From [Clostridium] hylemonae DSM 15053 (GTDB lineage: Bacteria; Bacillota; Clostridia; Lachnospirales; Lachnospiraceae): a stretch of 64,000 bases of DNA. Where the stretch lies: positions 3,038,001 through 3,102,000 of the forward strand of contig NZ_CP036524.1 in NCBI RefSeq assembly GCF_008281175.1, written 5' to 3'. Each line of letters begins with the position of its first letter. Positions within the stretch are counted from its first letter, which is position 1. The translations under genes were made by a program, and so were the position numbers. Under the pieces are notes generated by a model, which did no database searches, was not told the origin of the DNA, and saw nothing but the letters and a program-made list of their open reading frames with translations. Below, piece by piece: positions 44,821-54,733 of this stretch.

Positions 44821-46240
44821 ATGTATGATGTCAATTCTAAACACGCGGACGACTTTATCAATCATGACGAGATTCAGGCAACTCTCGATTATGCAGACGA
44901 GAACAAAAACAATCTGGAATTAATCGAATCACTCATTGAAAAGGCAAAACTGCAGAAAGGGCTTACTCACCGGGAAGCTTCTGTTCTGCTCGCCTGTGAA
45001 GACGCGGATATGAATGAAAAGATATTCCGTCTGGCTGAACAGATCAAAAAGATTTTTACGGAAACCGTATCGTTCTCTTTGCCCCGCTTTATCTCTCCAA
45101 CTACTGTATTAACGGATGTACATACTGCCCTTACCACATGAAGAACAAACATATTGCCCGCAAGAAACTGTCCCAGGATGAGATCCGCAAAGAAGTCATC
45201 GCCCTCCAGGACATGGGACATAAGCGCCTTGCCCTTGAAGCAGGAGAAGACCCGGTACATAACACGATGGAGTATTATCTGGACTGTATTAACACGATTT
45301 ACAGCATCAAACATAAAATGGGGCGATCCGGAGAGTAAACATCAATATTGCCGCGACTACGGTGGACAATTACCGGCTGTTAAAAGAGGCCGGAATTGGC
45401 ACGTATATTCTCTTCCAGGAGACTTATCACAAAGAGAGTTACCTGCAGCTGCATCCTACGGGACCAAAGCACGATTATAACTATCACACAGAGGCAATGG
45501 ACCGGGCGATGGAAGGCGGCATTGATGACGTAGGTGTCGGTGTACTGTTCGGACTTGACAAGTTCCGCTATGAATTTGCAGGCCTGCTCATGCATGCTGA
45601 GCATCTGGAAGCTGCATTTGGTGTGGGACCTCATACCATCAGCGTACCCCGCCTGAGAAACGCAGACGATATTGACGCCGATTCATTTACAAACGGAATT
45701 GATGACGATACCTTTGCCAAAATCGTTGCATGTATCCGTATCGCAGTACCATACACCGGCATGATCATATCTACACGTGAAAGCCAGAAAACGCGGGAGC
45801 GGGTACTGCATCTCGGGATATCTCAGATCAGCGGCGGCTCACGGACAAGTGTGGGCGGTTACTGCGAGCCGGAGCCGGAAGATGAAAAATCAGAACAATT
45901 TGACGTCATAGACAACCGTACGTTGGATGAAGTCGTACGCTGGCTTATGGAAATGGATTACCTTCCAAGCTTCTGTACTGCCTGTTACCGGGAAGGCCGC
46001 ACCGGCGACCGGTTCATGTCACTGTGCAAGAGCGGGCAGATACAAAACTGCTGCCATCCGAACGCCCTGATGACACTGGAAGAATATCTCATGGATTATG
46101 CATCCCCTGAGACAAAGGCAATTGGAGATAAATTGATAGATAAAGAAGTATTAAATGTACCAAACGAGAAAGCACGGCAAGTTGTGCTCGAAAATCTTCG
46201 CCTCATCCGCGAAAACAACCGGCGGGATTTCCGGTTCTAA
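44821..46240 (+). CDS. hydG: [FeFe]-hydrogenase maturase HydG (tyrosine lyase, radical SAM), frameshifted
   Basis: Pieces give 473 aa, the normal length. NYCINGCTYCPYHMKN carries the CxxxCxxC radical SAM motif; KKLSQDEIRKEVIALQDMGHKRLALEAGEDP follows; the last 290 residues are in one frame (TYHKESYLQLHPTGPKHDYNYH, GGIDDVGVGVLFGLDKFRYE, QISGGSRTSVGGY, then SFCTACYREGRTGDRFM with the second C-terminal cluster cysteines). HydG cleaves tyrosine to supply CO and cyanide for the H-cluster. GGAGGAAATGTACT precedes the ATG. Breaks lie near 45060 and 45330. Confidence 0.92.
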
Positions 46241-46244
46241 CTCT

Positions 46245-46318
46245 AATTGGGGACGGGGTTTTCTAGAAAACCTCCGTCCCCAATTAAAATATCCCTGTCC
46301 CTTTTCAATTTACCATGT
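46245..46318. repeat. REP-like element, copy 6
   Basis: A palindrome at 46245-46285 (arm AATTGGGGACGGGGTTTTCT, one mismatch pair) is followed by ATCCCTGTCCCTTTT and ACCATGTCCCTG, the outlying motifs. It lies between hydG and hydF, within the operon, directly after the hydG stop. Confidence 0.85.
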
Positions 46319-46340
46319 CCCTGACGGAAAGGAATCATAT

Positions 46341-47552
46341 ATGAGCTTAAACAGCACCCCTTCTTCCGAACGCATCCATATTGGTATCTTCGGAAAACGC
46401 AACGCAGGTAAATCAAGTGTTATCAATGCCCTTACGGGTCAGGATCTGGCCATTGTATCTGACATAAAAGGTACTACCACAGACCCTGTATTAAAGGCAA
46501 TGGAACTTCTTCCCCTCGGCCCGGTCGTCATGATAGATACTCCAGGGCTCGACGATGAAGGCGAACTGGGAACCCTCCGAGTTCAAAAGGCTTATCAGAT
46601 ACTAAACAAAACAGATATTGCCGTGCTTGTAGTAGACGGAACTGTCGGTATGACAGAGGCAGATCATGCTATTTTAAAACGGATCAAAGAAAAAAGCTGC
46701 CTTCTGTCGTCGTACTCAACAAGGCAGATATTGCCGTTCCCGACAGGTACAAGGACGCTGCATCGCTTGGACTTGCGCCGGACGATTATTTTATGTGGGT
46801 GAGCGCATCAGATAACAGCAATATATACGAATTGAAAGAGTTGATCGCAAGACTCGTGCCTGCTGATGATCCCAAATCCAAGATCGTCGGCGGCCTTATC
46901 AGGCCTTCTGACTTTATAATTCTCGTTGTGCCTATAGACAAGGCCGCTCCAAAGGGACGTCTCATACTGCCCCAGCAGCAGACAATACGCGATATATTGG
47001 AAGCCGATGCAGCTGCGATCGTTATTAAAGAAAACGAATTGTCCAATACACTCATGACTCTCGGCAAAAAACCGGCAATGGTCATTACTGACAGTCAGGT
47101 ATTTGACAAAGTATCCAAAGAGACACCAGCCGATATACCACTTACCTCATTCTCAATCCTGTTTGCAAGATATAAGGGTAATTTAAGTACAGTAGTTGAC
47201 GGTGCAAGGACTTTGGAATGTCTGAAAGACGGAGATACGGTTCTCATCGCAGAGGGTGCACACATCACAGACAGTGCGACGATATCGGTACCGTAAAGCT
47301 TCCCCGGCTGATTCAAAATATACAGGTAAACAAATAAACTTTGAATTTACGAGCGGCACAGAATTTCCACTTGACTTATCCACATACAACCTGATCATCC
47401 ACTGCGGAGGCTGCACTTTGAATGAACGTGAAATGAAATATCGTCTGAAATGTGCTGAAGACGCCGGGATACCGATCACGAATTACGGCATAGCGATTGC
47501 GCAGATGAACGGAATTCTGGAACGAAGCATAGAACTATTTCCTGAATTTTGA
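46341..47552 (+). CDS. hydF: [FeFe]-hydrogenase maturation GTPase HydF, frameshifted
   Basis: 404 codons in total. The N-terminal GTPase has the P-loop GIFGKRNAGKSS, switch segment KGTTTDPV and DTPGLDDEGE; the middle has SKIVGGLIRPSDFIILVVPIDKAAPKGRLILPQQQ; the C-terminal cluster domain has HCGGCTLNEREMKYR (HxxxC/CGGC motif) and GIPITNYGIAIAQMNGIL. HydF is the scaffold that receives the cluster and delivers it to HydA. ACGGAAAGGAATCATAT precedes the ATG. Breaks lie near 46700 and 47270. No hydA gene is in the window. Confidence 0.92.
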
Positions 47553-47557
47553 AAAAG

Positions 47558-47612
47558 GGACACCTTTATTTTAATTGGGGACGGAGGAAAACGAAAAACC
47601 TCCGTCCCCAAT
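47558..47612. repeat. REP-like element, copy 7
   Basis: AAAGGGACACC (outlying motif, left side) then a palindrome at 47574-47612 with arm ATTGGGGACGGAGG and an A-rich, non-complementary loop, unlike the T/A-symmetric centres of other copies. It starts right after the hydF stop and may serve as its terminator. Confidence 0.8.
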
Positions 47613-47745
47613 ATCTTCATTAAATCTAAAATTTACACTATAATTCTTTATAAATTCTTCAGAATTGCTACAATACATCTTTATTTCTTTCCGTTAGAAT
47701 TATCATATCAAAATAAAATGTTATCTAATCCGAGGGGATTCCGAT

Positions 47746-48331
47746 ATGAATACTACGGCAAAGAAAATTGAAAATACAGTGTTATCACTCCATCCATTTC
47801 AGAATTAAATTATGAACGCTCATATTCCATCGATTCTTTAATCTTGATGTTTTTTGCATTCTCAGGCATAGGATGGATCTGGGAAGTGATTTTACATATA
47901 ATTGAAGACGGTATGATCATAAACCGGGGCGTTATGACAGGCCCATGGCTTCCTATTTATGGAATGGGGAGTCTTAATTCTAGTTGTCCTGAAAAAATTC
48001 AGAGCCCGGCCTATGCAGCTGTTCGGAACTATCATGTGCTTATGTGGAGTGATCGAATATGTGACAAGTATCGTGCTGGAATCTTTATTTGGCCAGATGG
48101 TGGGATTACAGCGATATGCTTCTCAGCATAGACGGCCGTGTATGCCTGGAAGGTCTTATGATATTTGGAATCGGCGGACTTTTCTTTATATATATTATTG
48201 CGCCGAAAATGGACGACCTGCTGACGCGTTTTTCTTCAAAGTCTAAAATAATCGTATGTGTGTTTTACTTGCTGTATTTCTCGGAGATCTTGTACACATG
48301 TTTATTGCTCCTAACATGGGCTTCGGAATAA
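47746..48331 (+). CDS. Putative ABC-type membrane permease, CmpB-like (PF06541 type), frameshifted
   Basis: About 195 aa from several frames with five membrane segments: LMFFAFSGIGWIWEVILHIIEDG, the conserved NRGVMTGPWLPIYGMG, LFGTIMCLCGVIEYVTSIVLESLFG, then LMIFGIGGLFFIYIIAPKMDD and VCVFYLLYFSEILYTCLLLL. The INRG-GPWLPIYG segment is the hallmark of this common but uncharacterised Firmicute membrane family. GAGGGGATTCCGAT precedes the ATG. Monocistronic, between REP copies 7 and 8. Confidence 0.75.
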
Positions 48332-48342
48332 CTTCTTAAAAG

Positions 48343-48397
48343 GGACAGGGTAAATGCAGGTTGGGGACGGAGGTTTTTAAAACCTCCGTCCCCAACC
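48343..48397. repeat. REP-like element, copy 8
   Basis: AAGGGACAGGGTAAATGCA (outlying motif, left) followed by a palindrome at 48359-48397 (arm GGTTGGGGACGGAGGTTTT). It separates convergent genes and overlaps the 3' end of the small minus-strand gene. Confidence 0.85.
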
Positions 48398-48401
48398 CAT
48401 T

Positions 48402-48662
48402 CTATAACCCCTTTCCACAATTTGTGGATCAAGTATTCTTTAGCATCTTTACAGTCATTTATTTGTATCGTGTTATTTCCGATTATATAACCCACCGTCT
48501 CCTGCCATTCTTTTAAGTCGTATTCGTTTTCGTCTATGGACTCGATGGCTGCCAGCACTTTTCACTGTAGATAGGCAAAATTACATCTGACAGGTAATTG
48601 CATCCGGCTTTGGATGCTATCACTGCCAGCAGCTCTTCCTTCGTATTCTTTTCATCTTTCAA
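48402..48662 (-). CDS. Small soluble hypothetical protein (probable frameshift at its end)
   Basis: A frame reads LKDEKNTKEELLAVIASKAG, CNYLSDVILPIYSEK, then after one frame change VLAAIESIDENEYDLKEWQETVGYIIGNN and DAKEYLIHKLWKG, about 86 aa. As the sequence stands the frame runs through REP copy 8; a one-base change would end it at 48402. The start is uncertain (a TTG at 48662 is the best in-frame candidate). Family not recognised. Confidence 0.4.
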
Positions 48663-48793
48663 TCCCTTCCTATGCCTCGCCGCAACTGCATCCCCTCATA
48701 ATTATGTGGATATAAAATCAGACTTTATTTTCCACAAAATATTAACGCAATCGCATGTATTTTATAACGAATCCTACTTAATAAAAGCATTTA

Positions 48794-49477
48794 CTAAAAT
48801 AATAGTATCATTGATGGATAAAAAAGTCTACATTTCCATCCAATTTTATATCGTTTTGTCCCCAGAAAGATATCGTTTTCTTTCATGTAGAGCTTTATCC
48901 ATTTTGAAACTGTCGTATGGTTTGTACCCATGATCTTAGCGGCTCTGCGCATGCTTATCTTGCCCTGCCTCCAAAGCTCAAACACATGGGGAAACTCTTC
49001 AGGTATTTCCTTTGCCGGTCTTCCGAACGAAACTCCTTTGACTTTGCCCCGCATTCCTTCAGCCTGTCTCTGCCTTATGTTTTCCCGTTCTATCTGGGCA
49101 ACGTACGATAATATCTGCAGGACGATATCTGCAATAAACTTACCGGTAAGTCCGTTCACCTGATTCCTCGTGTCCAGCAGCGGAAAATCTATCACAACGA
49201 TATCTACATCTTTTGCCTTAGTCAGCACCCTCCACTGTTCTATAATTTCATCGTAATTTCTTCCGAGCCGGTCGATCGACTTCACAAACACCACGTCTCC
49301 CGCACACAGTTTGTCGATCATTTTCTGGTAATTAGGACGGTCGAAGTCTTTGCCTGACTGCTTGTCTATGAAAATGTTTTCCGGCGGCACCGGTATCTTT
49401 TCCAGTGCCGCGATCTGCCGCCCAATATTCTGTTCTTTGCTTGACACTCTGACATATCCATAGCATTTTTTATTCAT
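48794..49477 (-). CDS. Serine recombinase (resolvase/invertase type)
   Basis: A 227-aa protein with an intact frame. The catalytic domain starts KCYGYVRVSSKEQNIGRQIAAL with the nucleophilic Ser in RVSS, followed by FVKSIDRLGRNYDEIIEQW (conserved Arg residues) and the long E-helix region QILSYVAQIERENIRQRQAEGM. The C-terminus has a Hin-type helix-turn-helix (GKISMRRAAKIMGTNHTTVSKWIKL). The last 20 residues may be an extension by readthrough. No transposase or invertible repeats are evident beside it. The 257-bp AT-rich region upstream holds no gene I can see. Confidence 0.88.
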   Translation of the reverse strand: MNKKCYGYVRVSSKEQNIGRQIAALEKIPVPPENIFIDKQSGKDFDRPNYQKMIDKLCAGDVVFVKSIDRLGRNYDEIIEQWRVLTKAKDVDIVVIDFPLLDTRNQVNGLTGKFIADIVLQILSYVAQIERENIRQRQAEGMRGKVKGVSFGRPAKEIPEEFPHVFELWRQGKISMRRAAKIMGTNHTTVSKWIKLYMKENDIFLGTKRYKIGWKCRLFYPSMILLF

Positions 49478-49734
49478 TATTTTCTCTCCTTCTCCGTATA
49501 TAATATCGTAAAAGAGTATTATTAATTTCCAAATATTACCATATGTAATGATTTTAAATAGTCATATTAATATAATAATACTATAATAAAAATACCCTTG
49601 CCTATTATATGTTTCTGCACAACAGCACAACTTACACAAGGATAACTCAATTTCACGATCAAAATTCTGGTAAGCACTAAGTAAGTTAAAAGCGCCTGCC
49701 GGCTCCGCAAATTGGTTCCGTGTTAAATTATTCC

Positions 49735-50456
49735 TTATTCGTGCACTTCTATCTGCCCGAGCACCTCTCCGATAGGCGCAGCGATAGTCAAGTCAGCCCC
49801 TACCTCCTTCGCCGTAGCACTCTTGTTGATCACAACAAGATGTCTGCCGTGAAGTAATCTATAAAACCGGCTGCCGGGTACACAATAAGAGAAGTGCCGC
49901 CGATGATCAGCGTATCAGCCTCACTGATCGCCTGTACACTTCTTGATATAACTGTTGAATCAGACTTTCTTCATAAAGCACAACATCCGGCTTGATCAGC
50001 CCGCCGCACTCGCATTTGGGAACACCGCCGGCATGTTTGACATACGAGCATCAAAAAACTTTCCGCATTTCCTGCAGTAGTTTCTGTGGATGCTTCCGTG
50101 CAGCTCCAGCACGTTCCGGCTTCCGGCCGCCTGATGCAGCCCGTCAATGTTCTGCGTCACAACAGCAGTCAGCTTTCCGGCCGCTTCAAGTTCCGCCAGC
50201 TTCAAATGTGCCGGGTTCGGCTCTGCGTCCAGAAACATCATCTTCTCCCGGTAAAATTCATAGAAGTCCTCTGTGTTCTTCACAAAAGCTGTGGCTTACG
50301 ATCTGTTCAGGGAATATTTATATTTCTGCCTGTACAGTCCGTCCGCGCTTCTGAAATCCGGTATATTACTCTCCGTTGACACACCTGCTCCTCCGAAAAC
50401 ACGATCCGGCTGCTTTCATCAATAATATCCTGGAGCTTCTTTACTGCCTCGTCCAT
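49735..50456 (-). CDS. NAD-dependent protein deacylase, SIR2 family, frameshifted
   Basis: MDEAVKKLQDIIDESSRIVF starts the gene; the middle reads NTEDFYEFYREKMMFLDAEPNPAHLKLAELEAAGKLTAVVTQNIDGLHQAAGSRNVLELHGSI, including the diagnostic TQNIDGLH and the catalytic His in ELHGS. HRNYCRKCGKFF holds the first pair of the zinc cysteines. The end (ADTLIIGGTSLIVYPAAGF, then VVINKSATAKEVGADLTIAAPIGEVLGQI) lies in other frames. About 240 aa, normal for CobB/SrtN-type sirtuins. GGGAGGTTAACAGA precedes the ATG. Breaks occur near 50290, 49995 and 49890. Confidence 0.88.
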
Positions 50457-50560
50457 TCTGTTAACCTCCCATCCATTTGCCATGCAAATCATACGATCTC
50501 CCGGATGTATGATCTGGACATATATGTTTGTTCCTGCTGCAATTCTATTATAACGAAAAA

Positions 50561-50592
50561 ACCGTACTGCAATTGATTAATTACAGCACGGT
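50561..50592 (-). terminator. Terminator of the HAD phosphatase gene
   Basis: On the minus strand, a 14-bp stem with two mismatches (ACCGTGCTGTAATT / AATTGCAGTACGGT) is followed by TTTTTTCG. It lies between the HAD gene and the sirtuin gene. Confidence 0.75.
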
Positions 50593-50606
50593 CTCTTTTC
50601 CGCTGT

Positions 50607-51271
50607 TTATCTCTCCCTTTTCCTGTTCACTGCCTTTATCCAGCCAATCACATCAAGAAGGCTGTCCATACGCCCGGTTATCCCATCCAGGACTTCTGCG
50701 GGCACATCGGTCTCGTCCGGGATATAGATGATATAACCGCCCGCAGCCTTACCGGCCAGAACGCCGGCGGTACTGTCTTCCAGAACAAGGCACTCCTTAG
50801 GGCTGCACCCGAGTTCTTCGGCTGCCTTCCAGAATATGTCCGGCTCCGGTTTGCTCTTTTCCACCGCGTCACCGCAGACACAGGCGGACAGATATTCATA
50901 AGCTCCCGCGCGCCGGATGATGTTTTCGGCACGTGCGCGGGCAGTCGACGTGGCGACCGCCATCGGGATCTTTTCCTCTCTCAGATAGTCCATCAGCTCA
51001 AACAAACCCTTTTGATTGGTATTCCGTCTTTTCAGTAAGCATTTCAAAAAACGCATGCTTTACTTCCTTCACATGATCATAATCCACATCCGGCCCAAGC
51101 GCCTCATGAAATAACTTTCTTATCTGGGCCGGGTTCCCGCCCCGAAAGCTTTCAATAAACTTGTCATTGATATCCAGCTTCAGTTTCTCCCCGGTCATCT
51201 GCCATGTTACGGTAGATAAATGCTCTGTGTCGAACATCGTACCGTCCATATCAAAATTACGCCTTTACCAT
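50607..51271 (-). CDS. HAD-superfamily phosphatase (beta-phosphoglucomutase-like), frameshifted
   Basis: The nucleophile motif FDMDGTMFDTEHLS is near the N-terminus, IPMAVATSTARARAENIIRRAG is motif II, KSKPEPDIFWKAAEELG is motif III with the conserved Lys, and CLVLEDSTAGVLAGKAAG is motif IV. About 221 aa, with breaks near 51250 and 51015. The cap type and DTEHLS resemble beta-phosphoglucomutase and sugar-phosphate phosphatases; the substrate is unknown. The start is placed at 51271 (MVKA). It lies downstream of the MarR gene across a tandem-repeat region. Confidence 0.82.
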
Positions 51272-51300
51272 TTTGCTCTCTCCTGCCCATCTCCCGATGA

Positions 51301-51404
51301 TTCTGCTGCTTTAACGCCCTTCTGCCTTAACGCTCCTTCTGCCTTAACGTCCTTCTGCCTTAGCGTCTCTTCTGCCCTAACGCTCCTTCTGCCCTAACGC
51401 CGCC
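51301..51404. repeat. Short tandem repeat, about 17-bp unit
   Basis: Six imperfect units of the type TTCTGCCTTAACGCTCC start at 51301, 51320, 51337, 51353, 51370 and 51387, of 16-19 bases each. The unit length is not a multiple of three and no frame stays open through it meaningfully, so it is a DNA-level repeat. It lies between the MarR stop and the HAD start. Confidence 0.8.
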
Positions 51405-51430
51405 TCTGTCTGGCCGCCGTCTCCGCCGCC

Positions 51431-51904
51431 TTAACCTTCCCGGCCTTCCGCCTGACTGTCCCGGCTGGCTGTAACCACAGAAAATTCGTCCAGCGCATCC
51501 AGCGTCTTCACAAGAACAGGTATCTCGTCTTCACCAAGCTTGTCGAGTATGGCCTGTGTCATTTGACGGTGGTAATCTTCGTGATGCCGGTATGCGCCGA
51601 CGCCCTTATTCGTCAGCTTTACATACACGACCCGTCTGTCTTCCTCACTTCTTCTGCGCTCCACGTATTTTTTATTCACAAGACTGTTCATGGCTGTCGT
51701 GAGAGAACCTACTGTGATGCCAAGCTTTCGGGCTATGGCGGACATATTATTGCCTTCCCCGAGGCCGACCGCCTCTATCACATGCATGTCATTGTTCGTC
51801 AGGTCCTTAAACTCTTCCGTAATGATCGCCTTTTCTTCCAGCTCCCATATTTCATTGATCAAGTTTACAAGAATATGGTTAATTGTCTTATAAGCGTTTT
51901 CCAT
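51431..51904 (-). CDS. fabT: MarR-family regulator, probable FabT of the fatty-acid operon
   Basis: About 157 aa with an intact frame. The winged helix (NNDMHVIEAVGLGEGNNMSAIARKLGITVGSLTTAMNSLVNKKYVERRRSEEDRRVVYVKLTNKG) is typical MarR, and the N-terminus and position at the fab/acc cluster match FabT, the repressor of fatty-acid synthesis that uses acyl-ACP as corepressor. Two TTTGA-N3-TCAAA boxes flank the operon promoter at 62.2 kb. Unlike in streptococci, where fabT leads the cluster, it is the last gene here. AGAGGAGCGTAAG precedes the start at 51904; ten codons more are open. Confidence 0.8.
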   Translation of the reverse strand: MENAYKTINHILVNLINEIWELEEKAIITEEFKDLTNNDMHVIEAVGLGEGNNMSAIARKLGITVGSLTTAMNSLVNKKYVERRRSEEDRRVVYVKLTNKGVGAYRHHEDYHRQMTQAILDKLGEDEIPVLVKTLDALDEFSVVTASRDSQAEGREG

Positions 51905-51948
51905 CTTACGCTCCTCTTTGAATACCATCAACATTTACCTGCTTAATA

Positions 51949-53008
51949 TTATACCTTCTCAGGCAGAAGAGAATCAATCACTTCTTTTACGGTTTCTATC
52001 CGATCTGCTTTATATGCGTTGGCCGCAGAATAAAGGGCATCCTCCACCTCTCCTTTGGCCGCATGGACGAGCGCATCTGTAATGCAGTACGGGATCTCAT
52101 CCGGTCTGCATTTGTGAAGGCAGCCGTGGCACGGACTGTGCGGGATCTGCTCCCTGACATCACCCGTTCCATAAATGCATTCTTTATCGCTCTTCCCGGC
52201 ATTCCTACAGGACTTTTCACTATGACAACATCTTCCCGCTCTGCCTTCAGGTATGCCTCTTTATAGCGGATATCTGCGTCACACTCTTCTGTGGTGACAA
52301 ATCTGCTTGCCACCTGTACCGCGTCTGCGCCGAGGGAAAATGCATGCGCAGCCTGTGCTGCAGTCTCTATCCCTCCTGCGACAGCAACCGGTATCTTCCT
52401 GCCATATTTATGCTCATATTTTTTACCGTATCCAAGATCTTCAAAATCTCGGCATCGTAAGCCTCGCTGTCATACATCTCAAGCTGCTCCTTCGTGAAGC
52501 CGAGGTGGCCGCCGGCCTGCGGCCCTTCTATGACAAGCAGGTCCGGGACGCGGGCATATTTCCTGTCCCAATACTTTAAGATGACCTGAGCGGATTTGTC
52601 CGTGGAAACGATGGGGCCAGTTTTATCTCTGCGTCACCGGCGATCCTCGGAAGCTCCGTCGGCAGGCCGGCGCCGGATATGATCAAGTCCGCTCCCGCCT
52701 CTATCGCCGCGCGCACATAAGCATCATAGTGACGCATCGCCACCATGATATTAAATCCGATCACACCCTCCGGCGCGATCCGGCGCGCTTTACGTACTCC
52801 TTCTTCATTGCCCTTAAGTTGGCTTCCAGCGTGTTCCTGTCAAAATCAGCTTCCGGAAGCCGATCTGAGCGGCAGATATGATACCGACGCCGCCTTCCTT
52901 TGCCACAGCTGCGGCCAGGCCGCCCAGACTGATCCCGACGCCCATGCCGCCCTGTATGACCGGCAGCTCTGCTTTGATATTCCCCATGATCAACGGTGCT
53001 GTTTTCAT
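51949..53008 (-). CDS. FabK-like / nitronate monooxygenase-family flavoenzyme, frameshifted
   Basis: A second FMN TIM-barrel protein, related to FabK but distinct from the fabK gene of this operon. Seen: MGNIKAELPVIQGGMGVGIS, GFNIMVAMRHYDAYVRAAIEAGADLIISGAGLP, ARVPDLLVIEGPQAGGHLG, VAGGIETAAQAAHAFSLGADAVQVASRFVTTEECDA, then a C-terminal part ending in LLPEKV. About 353 aa, typical of the nitronate monooxygenase/2-nitropropane dioxygenase family. It begins 10 bases after accDA, so it is probably in the operon. It could be an auxiliary enoyl reductase or a nitronate-detoxifying enzyme. Confidence 0.75.
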
Positions 53009-53018
53009 ATGACCTCTC

Positions 53019-54721
53019 CTACATTCTGCGGAAACGCATGTACCTGTGCTCCGTCAGTTCTTCCTCCGACATCTGCCCGTACGTTCCGAGAAATCTCTCC
53101 ATATATTTCTTAAGCTTTGACGTAACCTCTTTCATATTCTGGACCGTATAGTGACCCGGCTCTTTCACGATTTGTTCCACAATACGCGCCTGAAGCAGAT
53201 CGCCTGCCGTAAGCTTCATCACTTCCGCCGCTTCTTTTGCCCGCGTGCTGTCCTTCCAGAGAATACTGGCAAATCCTTCCGGCGACAAGATAGAGTACAC
53301 TGAGTTTTCCAGCATCCACACCTCATCTGAAGTAGCCATGGCGGCGTCCTCCGCTTCCGCCTTCTCCGATGATGATCGATAATACGGGAACTCTAAGGGC
53401 GGACATTTCATATATGCTTCTGGCGATCGCCTCGCCCTGCCCCCGCTCCTCCGCTTCCAGACCGCAGAACGCCCCGGCGTATCTACAAAACAGATGACCG
53501 GGCGGCCAAACTTCTCCGCCTGCTTCATAAGCTGCAGCGCTTTCCGGTACCCGTCCGGAGACGGCATGCCGAAATTACGCTCAATATTTTCCTTTGTGTT
53601 CGTCCCTTTCGCCTGAGCGATAACGGTTACCGGGCGTCCATTAAATCTTCCAACTCCACCGATGACCGCTTTGTCGTCTGCAAAGCACCTGTCTCCGTGA
53701 AATTCGATAAAGTCTGTAAACATGGCCTGAATATAGTCTTCACCGACCGGACGGTCTTTCATCCGTGACAGTTCCACTCTGTCCCAGGCAGACGCCACCT
53801 TGTTGTGCTGCGCCGTACTTACTTCCGCCCCGGCAGTATCGTCCGCACAGCTTCCAGCCGTTTCAGTCCCGGACGCATGAAGCTTTAATATACGTGAAAG
53901 CGTATCCTTCATCTGCGGACGCTCTACAATGCCGTCGATGAAGCCATGTTCAAGAAGAAACTCCGAACGCTGGAATCCTTTGGCAGCTTCTGCCCGATCG
54001 TCTGCTCTATGACCCTGGGTCCTGCAAATCCGATCAGCGCGCCCGGCTCTGCCAGTATAATATCGCCCAGCATGGCAAAGCTTGCCGTCACGCCGCCGGT
54101 CGTCGGGTCGGTCAGCACACTGATGTACAGCCCGCCCGCATCGCTGTGTCTTTTCAGCGCAGCCGACGTCTTGGCCATCTGCATCAGGGACGTGATCCTC
54201 CTGCATCCTGGCTCCGCCCGAACAGGCAAATAAAATGACCGGAAGTTTTCCTTCGTGGCGCGTTCCACCGCTCTTGCTATCTTCTCTCCGACAACCTCTC
54301 CCATACTCGCCATGAGAAAACGGCCGTCGCACACGCCGATCACCGTCTCTGTGCCGTCGATGCACGCTTTGCCGGTGACCACAGCCTCCTCGAGTCCTGT
54401 CTTCTCCTTAAGCTGATCCAGTTTCTCTTCATACCCTTTGTAGTCCAGCGGATTCTCGTTGTAAGTCCCCTGTCCCATTCTTCAAATGTACCTTCGTCGG
54501 CAGTCATCTCTATCCTGCGGTATGCGTGTACACGGAAATAACCGCCGCATTTCGGACAAATGTAGCTGCCTGCCTTTACATCTTCGGTAATGATCGCCCG
54601 CCGCATTTATTACATTTTCTCAAAGTCCCTGCGGCACTTCCGGCCTCGCTTCTTTCAGAGAAATATAACTCTTCCGGCTGGAAGAAAGCCTTGTCTTCTT
54701 GAACATATTTTCTAATTTCAT
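53019..54721 (-). CDS. accDA: Acetyl-CoA carboxylase carboxyltransferase, AccD-AccA fusion, frameshifted
   Basis: An N-terminal C4 zinc finger (KCNKCGG, later [20 protein letters not shown]) and the beta domain ([40 protein letters not shown]) belong to AccD. Without a stop the frame continues ([20 protein letters not shown], a 45-residue linker, then ARNxxRP-type sequence [20 protein letters not shown]) into the AccA alpha domain ([67 protein letters not shown]). About 567 aa. It transfers the carboxyl group from biotin-AccB to acetyl-CoA. Breaks lie at about 54620, 54220, 53970, 53480 and 53340. Confidence 0.88.
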
Positions 54722-54733
54722 AGGAGCTCACCT

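Noticed and set aside
23922-48397. CRISPR-like array from repeated GGGGACGG sequences
   Set aside because: The copies are kilobases apart, palindromic and oriented differently, with no regular spacers and no cas genes.
48794-49477. Serine recombinase as part of an invertible promoter switch
   Set aside because: I could not find a pair of inverted repeats flanking a promoter nearby; the upstream AT-rich gap shows no convincing recombination sites.
49735-50456. The sirtuin as the ADP-ribosylating partner (SirTM) of the macro-domain protein
   Set aside because: It has the canonical TQNIDGLH and ELHGS deacylase motifs, lies 7 kb away and is not in the same operon.
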